A DNA stretch of 64,000 nucleotides, taken from Sphingobacteriales bacterium. Its GTDB lineage: Bacteria; Bacteroidota; Bacteroidia; Chitinophagales; UBA2359. Numbering within the stretch: position 1 is the stretch's first letter; each line of letters begins with the position of its first letter. Made by a program: the position numbers and the translations under genes. The DNA lies in the NCBI GenBank assembly GCA_016700115.1, contig CP064999.1:2666001-2730000 (forward strand), read 5' to 3'. Below, piece after piece: positions 24,914 to 33,454 of this stretch. Below the pieces are notes generated by a model. That model was not told the DNA's origin. It made no database searches and was given only the letters and a program-made list of their open reading frames with translations.

Positions 24914-26110
24914 ATGGCTAAGCAGGAATTTGTACGTAACAAACCGCACGTTAACATCGGAACTATCGGACACGTTGACCACGGTAAAACCACATTAACA
25001 GCGGCAATTACCTATGTATTGTCTTTGGAAGGATTGGCACAGAAAAAAGACTATGATTCAATTGACTCTGCCCCTGAAGAAAAAGAAAGAGGTATCACGA
25101 TTAATACCGCTCACGTAGAGTATGAAACCAATAACCGTCACTATGCACACGTAGATTGCCCCGGCCACGCCGACTATGTGAAAAACATGGTTACCGGTGC
25201 TGCTCAGATGGACGGTGCTATCTTGGTTTGCGCAGCAACTGACGGCCCAATGCCTCAAACCCGTGAGCACATCTTGTTGGCTCGTCAGGTAGGTGTTCCC
25301 CGTATCGTTGTTTATATGAACAAAGTGGATTTGGTGGATGATCCGGAATTGATAGAGTTGGTAGAAATGGAATTACGTGAGTTGCTCACTTTTTACAACT
25401 TCCCCGGTGATGATACGCCAATTATTAAAGGTTCTGCACTAAAAGCTTTGAATGGTGACCCCGAAGAAATGAAGGTTATCAAAGAATTGATGCAGGCTGT
25501 TGATGACTATGTTCCTGTACCAGAGCGTGCAGTTGATAAAACTTTCTTAATGCCTATTGAAGACGTGTTTTCAATTACAGGTCGTGGAACTGTGGCAACC
25601 GGAAGAATTGAAAGAGGGGTTATTAACTCAGGCGACCCTGTAGAAATTATCGGTCTTCGTCCCGTTGAAGAAAAACCTTTAACTTCTGTAGTAACAGGTG
25701 TGGAAATGTTCCGCAAAATCTTGACCCGCGGAGAAGCCGGTGATAACGCAGGTTTGCTGTTGCGAGGTATTGACAAAGACGCACTTAAACGAGGAATGGT
25801 TATTTGCAAACCCGGATCGGTAAAACCTCACACTAAATTTTTAGCTGAGGTGTACGTGTTGAGCAAAGAAGAAGGCGGCCGTCATACTCCGTTCTTTAAC
25901 AAATACCGTCCGCAATTCTATTTCCGAACAACTGACGTAACCGGCTCAATTACCCTTCCCGATGGTGTGGAAATGGTAATGCCCGGCGACAACCTGACCA
26001 TTAACGTAGAACTGATTTACCCCATCGCTATGGAAAAAGGTTTGCGTTTCGCAATTCGTGAAGGTGGTCGTACAGTTGGTGCAGGTCAAGTAACTGAGAT
26101 TTTATCTTAA
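24914..26110 (+). CDS. tuf: translation elongation factor Tu
   Basis: 398 residues from ATG 24914. EF-Tu brings aminoacyl-tRNA to the ribosome as a GTP complex. GTPase motifs: GHVDHGKTTLTAAI (G1, about 17-30), switch I RGITINTAHVEYET, DCPGHADYVKNM (G3, about 80), NKVD (G4, about 135) and SALKAL (G5, about 173). Domains 2 and 3 are complete, ending in the usual REGGRTVGAGQVTEIL. It is preceded by three tRNA genes and followed by tRNA-Trp, which is probably processed from the same transcript. Confidence 0.99.
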   Translation: MAKQEFVRNKPHVNIGTIGHVDHGKTTLTAAITYVLSLEGLAQKKDYDSIDSAPEEKERGITINTAHVEYETNNRHYAHVDCPGHADYVKNMVTGAAQMDGAILVCAATDGPMPQTREHILLARQVGVPRIVVYMNKVDLVDDPELIELVEMELRELLTFYNFPGDDTPIIKGSALKALNGDPEEMKVIKELMQAVDDYVPVPERAVDKTFLMPIEDVFSITGRGTVATGRIERGVINSGDPVEIIGLRPVEEKPLTSVVTGVEMFRKILTRGEAGDNAGLLLRGIDKDALKRGMVICKPGSVKPHTKFLAEVYVLSKEEGGRHTPFFNKYRPQFYFRTTDVTGSITLPDGVEMVMPGDNLTINVELIYPIAMEKGLRFAIREGGRTVGAGQVTEILS

Positions 26111-26135
26111 TACTATTATTCTCAAAAGAACTTGA

Positions 26136-26208
26136 ACGGGTGTAGCTCAGTTGGTAGAGCGACGGTCTCCAAAACCGTAGGCCGAGGGTTCGAGCCCTTC
26201 CGCCCGTG
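26136..26208 (+). tRNA. tRNA-Trp (CCA)
   Basis: 73 nt. Acceptor arms ACGGGTG (26136-26142) and CGCCCGT (26201-26207) with one T-G pair, discriminator G, anticodon CCA at 26169-26171 in stem ACGGT/ACCGT. The 3' CCA end is not encoded. Confidence 0.97.
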
Positions 26209-26240
26209 CTAATTTTAATTGAAAGTCTGAAAATTCGACA

Positions 26241-26462
26241 ATGGAGAAGGTAAAACTATACATAAAGGAAACCATTCACGAACTGTTATATAAAGTAAGT
26301 TGGCCCACTTGGGAAGAACTTCAGGGCAGTGTGATGGTTGTGTTGATTGCCACATTAATATTTTCGATCACTATCTTTTTAATTGATTTTATTTTTGGTG
26401 CAAATCCTGAAAACAATCTGTTTCAAGGAATTATGTATTATATCTACAGCATTTTTAGTTAA
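26241..26462 (+). CDS. secE: preprotein translocase subunit SecE
   Basis: 73 residues from ATG 26241. Single-TM SecE of the SecYEG channel: amphipathic helix KLYIKETIHELLYKVSWPTWEELQGS with the conserved W-P-T/S-W-E element, then a TM helix VMVVLIATLIFSITIFLIDFIFG. Its place between tRNA-Trp and nusG is universal in bacteria with this operon. Confidence 0.96.
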   Translation: MEKVKLYIKETIHELLYKVSWPTWEELQGSVMVVLIATLIFSITIFLIDFIFGANPENNLFQGIMYYIYSIFS

Positions 26463-26489
26463 TATTGGTTGTAGCATTCTGTTTTAAGC

Positions 26490-27062
26490 ATGAAAGAAGA
26501 AATAACACAGGTACCTGTAAAAAGGTGGTATGCCCTTAGGGTTATTAGCGGTAAGGAGCGCAAAATAAAAGAGCATCTTGACAAAATGCTGATAGCTAAT
26601 AAATGGAACGAAATAGTAACACAAATTTTAGTTCCATTAGAAAAGGTATATACTGTAAAGAACGGAAAAAAATCGGTCAAAGACCGCAACTTTTATCCGG
26701 GATATATTCTTGTGGAAGCATTAGAAGGTAAAATGCACGCCGATATCGTTCAAAGCATACGGAATTTTAATGGAGTCATTAATTTTCTGGGAACTGAAAC
26801 TCCGATCCCGCTTCGTGAATCTGAAGTCAACCGGATTTTAGGAAAAGTAGATGAAATGCAGGATGTTGGGGAACATGTTATAGAGCCATTTATTATTGGC
26901 GAAAAAGTTAAGATTATTGACGGTCCGTTTAATGATTTTGACGGCACAATTGAGGAAATACACGAAGACAAGAAAAAACTGAAAGTCATCGTAAGAATTT
27001 TTGGTCGAAGAACTCCGGTCGAGTTAAATTTTGTTCAAGTAGAAAAAATTAATCAAAGCTAA
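26490..27062 (+). CDS. nusG: transcription termination/antitermination protein NusG
   Basis: 190 residues from ATG 26490. NGN domain (KRWYALRVISGKERKIKEHLDKML; FYPGYILVEA; IRNFNGVINFLG) and C-terminal KOW domain (GEKVKIIDGPFNDFDGTIEEIHEDKKKLKVIVRIFGRRTPVELNF). Binds RNA polymerase and couples transcription to ribosomes or Rho. Its stop and the rplK start overlap by one base (TAATG), which implies translational coupling. Confidence 0.98.
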   Translation: MKEEITQVPVKRWYALRVISGKERKIKEHLDKMLIANKWNEIVTQILVPLEKVYTVKNGKKSVKDRNFYPGYILVEALEGKMHADIVQSIRNFNGVINFLGTETPIPLRESEVNRILGKVDEMQDVGEHVIEPFIIGEKVKIIDGPFNDFDGTIEEIHEDKKKLKVIVRIFGRRTPVELNFVQVEKINQS

Positions 27063-27535
27063 TGGCTAAAGAAGTAGAAAACCTGGTCAAGCTGATAGTA
27101 AAAGGAGGACAAGCAAATCCATCCCCGCCAATTGGTCCGGCACTCGGTTCAAAAGGTGTTAATATTATGCAGTTCTGTAAAGAATTCAATGCACGAACTC
27201 AGGAGATGCAAGGCGAGTTGTTACCGGTCTTATTGACAGTTTATAAAGACAAGTCATTCACATTTGTCATTAAAACGCCTCCTACTCCAATTTTAATTGG
27301 ACAGGCTTGTAAGTTAAAACCTAAAAAGGCAACAAGCAAACTCGCAGGAGCTTCGCCCGAGCCTAACCGTCGTAAAGTAGGCAATTTAACATGGGAGCAG
27401 GTTCAGCAGATAGCTGAAAAGAAAATGCCCGATTTGAATGCCTTTACTATCGAATCTGCAATGAGAATGGTCGCAGGTACAGCCCGAAGTATGGGAGTTA
27501 CAGTATCAGGAACCCCACCCTGGCAGAAGTCTTAG
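27062..27535 (+). CDS. rplK: 50S ribosomal protein L11
   Basis: 157 residues from ATG 27062, about 15 longer than E. coli L11. N-terminal domain VKLIVKGGQANPSPPIGPALGSKGVNIMQFCKEFNART with the proline-rich IF2/thiostrepton-binding segment, then FVIKTPPTPILI, and the C-terminal rRNA-binding domain (LTWEQVQQIAEKKMPDLNAFTIESAMRMVAGTARSMGVTV). Part of the GTPase-associated centre. Confidence 0.98.
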   Translation: MAKEVENLVKLIVKGGQANPSPPIGPALGSKGVNIMQFCKEFNARTQEMQGELLPVLLTVYKDKSFTFVIKTPPTPILIGQACKLKPKKATSKLAGASPEPNRRKVGNLTWEQVQQIAEKKMPDLNAFTIESAMRMVAGTARSMGVTVSGTPPWQKS

Positions 27536-27590
27536 ACAAGTAGAGTATATTAGGAACAGATTTTTGAGCAAAGAGTAAAAACTAAATATC

Positions 27591-28286
27591 GTGAAACTCA
27601 CAAAAAAACGCAAAGCAATAGTAGGCAAGGTTGACAGCAACAAAATGTATGCCCTTACTGAAGCTGCTGCATTAGTAAAAGAGGTTAATACCACTAAGTT
27701 TGATGCGTCTGTAGATTTGCATGTGCGACTTGGAGTAGATCCGCGCAAACCGGATCAGGCACTTCGTGGTACAGTTTCCTTGCCACATGGTACAGGAAAA
27801 GTAAAACGCGTGTTGGTTTTGTGTACTCCGGATAAAGAAGAAGAAGCAAAACAAGCCGGTGCCGATTATTACGGACTCAATGAGTATGTTGATAAGATTT
27901 TGGCAGGATGGACAGATATAGATGTCATTATTGCGACCCCTAATGTTATGGCTCAAGTTGGTAAGTTAGGACGTGTTTTAGGCCCCCGTGGTTTGATGCC
28001 AAACCCCAAAACCGGAACTATTACCCCTAACGTAGCCGCAGCTGTTGCCGAAGTAAAACAAGGTAAAATCGCATTTAAAGTTGACAAGTTTGGTATCATC
28101 CATGCATCGGTTGGACGGGTTTCTTTTTCACCCGAAAAACTGACAGAAAATGCAGTGGAATTGGTACAGACATTGGCTAAAATGAAACCTACTGCAGCAA
28201 AAGGCACCTATTTTAAAAGTATTTTTATGGCAAGTACGATGAGTCCCGGAATTGCCATTGAACCTAAATCAATTAAAGGTATTTAA
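27591..28286 (+). CDS. rplA: 50S ribosomal protein L1
   Basis: 231 residues with a GTG start at 27591 (MKLTKKRKAIVGKVD). Signature elements: ALTEAAALVKEVNTTKFDASVDLHVRLGVDPRKPDQALRGTVSLPHGTGK, then MAQVGKLGRVLGPRGLMPNPKTGTI, the L1 family pattern. Builds the L1 stalk that helps release E-site tRNA; in many bacteria it also represses its own operon. The stop lies 2 bp before rplJ. Confidence 0.98.
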   Translation: MKLTKKRKAIVGKVDSNKMYALTEAAALVKEVNTTKFDASVDLHVRLGVDPRKPDQALRGTVSLPHGTGKVKRVLVLCTPDKEEEAKQAGADYYGLNEYVDKILAGWTDIDVIIATPNVMAQVGKLGRVLGPRGLMPNPKTGTITPNVAAAVAEVKQGKIAFKVDKFGIIHASVGRVSFSPEKLTENAVELVQTLAKMKPTAAKGTYFKSIFMASTMSPGIAIEPKSIKGI

Positions 28287-28288
28287 TC

Positions 28289-28816
28289 ATGAGAAGGGAA
28301 GGAAAAGCGGCAATCATTGAGGAGCTTAAGGAAAAATTTGGCAGTAGCGAATATTTCTATCTGGCAGATTCATCAACTCTTACGGTTGAAGAGATTACCA
28401 AAGTGCGTAGAATATTTTATTCTAAGGGGTTACAGTTGAAAGTGGCTAAAAATACACTTATCAAAAAGGCCTTGGACCAAATCAGCGAGTCTAAATACAC
28501 TGATATTTACTCTCAGTTACACGGACCGACAACTATAATTTTTACCGAGACATCGAATCTACCTGCAAAAGCAATTCAAGACTTACAAAACAATGAGAAA
28601 ATGGAAGGCTTTGTTTTTAAAGCCGCATATATTGACTCAGCAGTTTTTGTAGGTGAAGAAAATCTGGAAACACTTACTAAACTGAAATCCAAGTTTGAAT
28701 TGTTAGGAGAGGTTATCGGAATTTTACAATCTCCTGCCAAGAATGTTATTTCTGCCTTGAAATCGGGTGGTGATAAATTGGCGGGTATTGTCAAGACTTT
28801 ATCTGAAAAAGAATAA
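28289..28816 (+). CDS. rplJ: 50S ribosomal protein L10
   Basis: 175 residues from ATG 28289. MRREGKAAIIEELKEKFGSSEYFYLADSSTLTVEEITKVRRIFYSKGLQLKVAKNTLIKKAL is the L10 23S-binding domain; the C-terminal helix binds L7/L12 dimers. There is no room for a classic L10 leader ahead of it (2-bp gap from rplA), so regulation must act further upstream or between rplL and rpoB. Confidence 0.97.
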   Translation: MRREGKAAIIEELKEKFGSSEYFYLADSSTLTVEEITKVRRIFYSKGLQLKVAKNTLIKKALDQISESKYTDIYSQLHGPTTIIFTETSNLPAKAIQDLQNNEKMEGFVFKAAYIDSAVFVGEENLETLTKLKSKFELLGEVIGILQSPAKNVISALKSGGDKLAGIVKTLSEKE

Positions 28817-28919
28817 TACAGACAATCCTTTGGTTACGCACTCTAGATATATATTCAATATTTACTAACGCTTGCTTTTTTAAAAGGCGAATTTGAAAAC
28901 AATTTAAAAAAATAATAAA

Positions 28920-29303
28920 ATGGCAGATTTAAAAGCATTTGCAGAACAGTTAGTTAACTTAACCGTCAAAGAAGTTAACGAGTTAGCCCGAATTCTAAAA
29001 GATGATTACGGCATTGAACCCGCTGCTGCTGCTCCAGTTATGGTTGCAGGCGGTGGAGGTGGCAGTACCGAACAAGCAGCAGAAGCAGTTCAAACCGAAT
29101 TTGATGTTTTACTAAAATCGGCTGGTCCCAATAAACTAAATGTTGTGAAAGTTGTAAAAAACATTACTAATTTAGGTTTGAAAGAATCCAAAGATTTGGT
29201 AGATGCAGCTCCTTCAGTTGTGAAAGAAAAAGTTTCTAAAGAAGAGGCTGAATCAATTAAAGCTCAATTAGTAGAAGTTGGTGCGGAAGTAGAAGTGAAG
29301 TAA
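28920..29303 (+). CDS. rplL: 50S ribosomal protein L7/L12
   Basis: 127 residues from ATG 28920. N-terminal dimerisation domain (LKAFAEQLVNLTVKEVNELARILKDDYGIEP), an Ala/Gly-rich hinge (AAAAPVMVAGGGGGS) and the factor-binding C-terminal domain (TEFDVLLKSAGPNKLNVVKVVKNITNLGLKESKDLVDAAPSVVKEKVSKEEAESIKAQLVEVGAEVEVK). Forms the stalk that recruits elongation factors. 103 bp after rplJ. Confidence 0.98.
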   Translation: MADLKAFAEQLVNLTVKEVNELARILKDDYGIEPAAAAPVMVAGGGGGSTEQAAEAVQTEFDVLLKSAGPNKLNVVKVVKNITNLGLKESKDLVDAAPSVVKEKVSKEEAESIKAQLVEVGAEVEVK

Positions 29304-29474
29304 TTATTGTGTTTTGAAAAACAGTTAGCGAAACTCCGTCATTCAACTATTACTTGTTGAATGTTTAAAGGAATTGGTGCGTTGTTATTGTACAATCCTA
29401 TTTTGTTTCCAATTTTTCACACATAATTTTACTCGCTACGCTTAAACTATCAACACAACTACATTTATCCGCTT

Positions 29475-29511
29475 AAATAGGCAATGGAACAGCCTGTTCC
29501 TTTGCCTATTT
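29475..29511 (+). terminator. attenuator-like hairpin between rplL and rpoB
   Basis: 15-nt arms AAATAGGCAATGGAA (29475-29489) and TTCCTTTGCCTATTT (29497-29511) with one mismatch, 7-nt loop, followed by TGTATTT. It sits in the 245-bp rplL-rpoB gap, where many bacteria have a partial terminator that makes more ribosomal protein mRNA than rpoBC mRNA. Confidence 0.65.
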
Positions 29512-29548
29512 TGTATTTACTTTAATTCAAAATAAAGTCTGTTTTAAT

Positions 29549-32500
29549 ATGGCTATTTATAAAAGCGGTTACACAGAGAGAGTTAACTTTGGCAAAATCA
29601 AACAAACTTTCGATTACCCTGATTTATTAGGAATTCAAATTGATGCATTTAAGAAGTTTTTTCAAATTGAAACTACTCCAGAAAACAGGTCCAACGAGGG
29701 TTTGTATGCTGTTTTCAGAGAAAACTTCCCCATTAGTGATGCAAGAAACATTTTTACCCTCGAATTTTTGGATTATTTTATAGATCCTCCCAGATACACT
29801 ATTGAAGAATGTATCAATAGGGGGCTAACTTATAGTGTGCCTTTAAAAGCCAAACTGCGTTTGTCATGTAACGACGAAGAGCATGTTGACTTTAAAACAA
29901 TTGAGCAGGAGGTTTTTTTGGGCAATCTGCCTTATATGACTGCAAAGGGCACTTTTATTGTAAATGGTGCTGAACGTATCGTAGTTTCGCAGTTGCATCG
30001 TTCTCCCGGTGTATTTTTTAGTCAAAGTGTACATCCAAATGGCACACGGATTTATTCTGCAAGAGTAATTCCCTTTAAGGGTGCCTGGATAGAATTTGCT
30101 ACAGACATCAACAATGTGATGTATGCTTATATTGACCGTAAAAAGAAGTTTCCGGTAACTACCTTGTTACGGGCAATTGGTTATGACACGGATAAGTCTA
30201 TTTTAGAATTGTTTGACCTTGCCAATGAAATTCAGGTAACTCAAACTACCCTGGAGGCTAATCTTGGAAAAAAACTGGCAGCGAGGGTTCTTAGAACCTG
30301 GGTCGAAGATTTTGTTGATGAAGATACCGGTGAAGTTGTTACCATAGAGCGAAATGAAGTATTATTGGACAGGGATACTGTATTAGACGAAAATAATATA
30401 CAGGATATTCTCGAAACGGGTATTGCAACCATCATTCTTCAAAAAGACGAACGTGCAGGAGATTTTGCAATTATTTTGAATACTTTGCAAAAGGATACTT
30501 CCAACTCTGAATTAGAAGCTGTTCAGCATATATACAGACAATTAAGAGGTGCTGACCCCCCGGATGAAGAAACAGCCCGTGGTATTATTGACAAACTATT
30601 TTTCTCGGATAAACGATATGATTTGGGGGAAGTAGGACGTTACAAAATCAACAAGAAGTTAAAGTTGACAACTTCTGAATCTGTAAGAGTGCTTACTAAG
30701 GAAGATATCATCAGTATGGTAGAATATCTGGTGAAATTGACCAATCAGAACGCAGAGATTGACGATATTGATCATTTAAGTAACCGCCGTATTCGGACAG
30801 TTGGTGAACAATTGTTTGCACAGTTTAGTGTTGGTTTAGCAAGAATGGCAAGAACTATACGCGAACGTATGAATGTTAGGGATACAGAGGTTTTTACACC
30901 AATTGACCTGATTAATGCACGTACTTTGTCTTCTGTTATCAATACATTTTTCGGAACCAGCCAACTTTCACAGTTTTTAGACCAAACTAACCCACTTTCT
31001 GAAATCACGCATAAACGCCGTATTTCTGCTTTAGGTCCTGGTGGGTTATCTAGAGAAAGGGCTGGTTTTGAAGTCCGGGACGTACACTATTCTCACTATG
31101 GACGCCTTTGTACGATTGAAACCCCTGAAGGTCCAAATATCGGCTTAATTTCTACGATGTGCATTCATGCAAAAGTAAATGATTTGGGCTTTTTGGAAAC
31201 TCCCTACCGAAAAGTGAGCGAAGGTAAGGTATTGATGGGGCCAAAAGATGTAGCCTATTTATCTGCTGAAGAGGAAGATGATAAAATGATTGGTCAGGCA
31301 ATTGCAGAAATTGATTCGAAAGACGGCAGTATTAAGGCAGATAGAATTAAAGCCAGACAGGAAGGTGAGTTCCCTATTGTTGCTCCTGAAGAACTTCAAT
31401 TTATTGACGTTGCATCAAACCAGATTGTTGGAGTTTCTGCTTCGTTAATCCCATTCTTGGAAAACGATGATGCAAACCGCGCTTTGATGGGGTCAAACAT
31501 GCAGCGGCAGGCGGTTCCTCTGCTTCGTCCTGAAGTTCCGATTGTTGGAACAGGCTTGGAGGCAAAAGTAGCCCAGGACTCTCGAATGTTGCTCAACGCA
31601 GAACGAAAGGGGATCGTGGAATTTGTAGATTCTACCAAAATTGTAGTCCGATATGAACGAACGAATGAAGAGCGGATTGCTAGTTTTGAAGATGATTGTG
31701 TAACCTATGAACTAATTAAATTCAGACGTACCAATCAGGCAACTTGCATAAATCTCAAACCGGTCGTCCGAAAAGGCGATCTTGTCGAAGCAGGGCAGGC
31801 TTTATGCGAGGGTTTTGCTACAGCCAATGGTGAACTTTCATTAGGTCAGAATCTTACAGTTGCTTTCATGCCTTGGAAAGGTTATAACTTTGAGGATGCA
31901 ATTGTGATTTCTGAACGTGTGGTCAGAGAAGACATCTTTTCATCTATTCATATCGAGTCTTTTGATTTAGAAGTCAGAGACACAAAATTGGGTGAAGAAG
32001 AATTGACCAATGATATTCCCAATGTCAGTGAAGATGCTACTAAAGATTTGGACGAGAACGGAATAATCAGAATAGGTGCTCATATCAAAGAAGGAGATAT
32101 TCTGGTTGGTAAAATCACACCTAAAGGCGAATCTGATCCAACACCGGAAGAAAAACTGTTGCGGGCAATTTTTGGAGATAAGGCCGGTGATGTTAAAGAC
32201 GCTTCCTTAAAAGTTCCACCTTCTATTGAAGGTGTTGTGATAGGAAAACAACTTTTTGCCCGTGCCAAGAAAAACAAAGAAAGCAAAGGCAAAGAAAAGG
32301 ACGAAGTTACCAAAGCTGAACACGAACACAAAGTAGTATTGGACAAGTTGCGTGATATATTGTTGGGCAAACTGATGGAATTATTAGAAGGCAAAAGATC
32401 AGAAGGCATTCGCAATAACCACCAGGAAGAAGTAATTCCAGTTGGAGTGAAGTTCACACTTCCGATTTTAAGCGCTATAGATGATTTCAGAATATTGGAT

Positions 32501-33370
32501 ATGCGAAAATGGACAACTGATTCGCTGACCAACGATACATTGAAACGACTTGTTCACAATTATACAATCAAAGTTGGTGAAGAAATAGCCCGATTTAAAC
32601 GTGTAAAATTCAGTATTACCATCGGAGATGAATTGCCTACTGGTGTTTTGAAATTAGCAAAAGTGTATATTGCCAAAAAACGAAAACTTCGCGTAGGTGA
32701 TAAGTTGGCAGGCCGTCACGGTAACAAAGGAATTGTTGCGAAGATTGTACGTTTAGAAGACATGCCATTTTTAGCAGATGGTACGCCAATGGATATAGTA
32801 CTCAACCCGATGGGGGTGCCTTCCCGGATGAACTTAGGGCAAATTTACGAAACCGTTTTAGGATGGGCCGGCAAAAAACTGGGGCTAAAATACGCTTGCC
32901 CTATCTTTGACGGGCCTACGGTTGATGTGATTGAATCTGAAATTAAAAAAGCCGGGTTGCCATCTTTAGGACAAACTTATTTATACGATGGAGAAACCGG
33001 TGACAGATTCCATCAGCCAGCTACCGTAGGGGTAATTTACATGCTAAAATTAGCCCACATGGTTGACGATAAGATGCACGCAAGGTCTATTGGTCCTTAT
33101 TCATTAATCACACAACAGCCTCTTGGTGGAAAAGCACAGTTTGGAGGTCAGCGATTTGGTGAAATGGAAGTATGGGCATTGGAGGCTTTTGGTGCTTCTA
33201 ATATTTTACGGGAAATGCTCACTGTTAAATCAGATGATATAATAGGTCGTGCGAAAGCTTATGAGGCAATAGTTAAAGGAGACGTAATACCAAATCCCGG
33301 TATTCCGGAATCTTTTAACGTTCTCATGCACGAGTTGCAAGGTTTAGCACTTGAATTGGATTTAAAATAG
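29549..33370 (+). CDS. rpoB: DNA-directed RNA polymerase subunit beta
   Basis: 1273 residues from ATG 29549. Full beta subunit: N-terminal protrusion (YTERVNFGKIKQTFDYPDLLGIQIDAFKKFFQ), the rifampicin region near residues 468-535 (FFGTSQLSQFLDQTNPLSEITHKRRISALGPGGLSRERAGFEVRD...TIETPEGPNIGL), and catalytic-face motifs GDKLAGRHGNKGIVAKI near residue 1050 and the C-terminal clamp (GGKAQFGGQRFGEMEVWALEAFGA). A lysine/glutamate-rich insertion (KKNKESKGKEKDEVTKAEHEHK, about 905-930) is present. The rifampicin cluster looks wild type (S/D/H/R/S all present). Confidence 0.99.
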   Translation: MAIYKSGYTERVNFGKIKQTFDYPDLLGIQIDAFKKFFQIETTPENRSNEGLYAVFRENFPISDARNIFTLEFLDYFIDPPRYTIEECINRGLTYSVPLKAKLRLSCNDEEHVDFKTIEQEVFLGNLPYMTAKGTFIVNGAERIVVSQLHRSPGVFFSQSVHPNGTRIYSARVIPFKGAWIEFATDINNVMYAYIDRKKKFPVTTLLRAIGYDTDKSILELFDLANEIQVTQTTLEANLGKKLAARVLRTWVEDFVDEDTGEVVTIERNEVLLDRDTVLDENNIQDILETGIATIILQKDERAGDFAIILNTLQKDTSNSELEAVQHIYRQLRGADPPDEETARGIIDKLFFSDKRYDLGEVGRYKINKKLKLTTSESVRVLTKEDIISMVEYLVKLTNQNAEIDDIDHLSNRRIRTVGEQLFAQFSVGLARMARTIRERMNVRDTEVFTPIDLINARTLSSVINTFFGTSQLSQFLDQTNPLSEITHKRRISALGPGGLSRERAGFEVRDVHYSHYGRLCTIETPEGPNIGLISTMCIHAKVNDLGFLETPYRKVSEGKVLMGPKDVAYLSAEEEDDKMIGQAIAEIDSKDGSIKADRIKARQEGEFPIVAPEELQFIDVASNQIVGVSASLIPFLENDDANRALMGSNMQRQAVPLLRPEVPIVGTGLEAKVAQDSRMLLNAERKGIVEFVDSTKIVVRYERTNEERIASFEDDCVTYELIKFRRTNQATCINLKPVVRKGDLVEAGQALCEGFATANGELSLGQNLTVAFMPWKGYNFEDAIVISERVVREDIFSSIHIESFDLEVRDTKLGEEELTNDIPNVSEDATKDLDENGIIRIGAHIKEGDILVGKITPKGESDPTPEEKLLRAIFGDKAGDVKDASLKVPPSIEGVVIGKQLFARAKKNKESKGKEKDEVTKAEHEHKVVLDKLRDILLGKLMELLEGKRSEGIRNNHQEEVIPVGVKFTLPILSAIDDFRILDMRKWTTDSLTNDTLKRLVHNYTIKVGEEIARFKRVKFSITIGDELPTGVLKLAKVYIAKKRKLRVGDKLAGRHGNKGIVAKIVRLEDMPFLADGTPMDIVLNPMGVPSRMNLGQIYETVLGWAGKKLGLKYACPIFDGPTVDVIESEIKKAGLPSLGQTYLYDGETGDRFHQPATVGVIYMLKLAHMVDDKMHARSIGPYSLITQQPLGGKAQFGGQRFGEMEVWALEAFGASNILREMLTVKSDDIIGRAKAYEAIVKGDVIPNPGIPESFNVLMHELQGLALELDLK

Positions 33371-33454
33371 AAGGGTAAGAGTAGCTGAATACATGATCAG
33401 CAAGTTAACAACAAGTCTTCTAAGTTTTTCAAAACATTAAACCAAAAGGTAATT

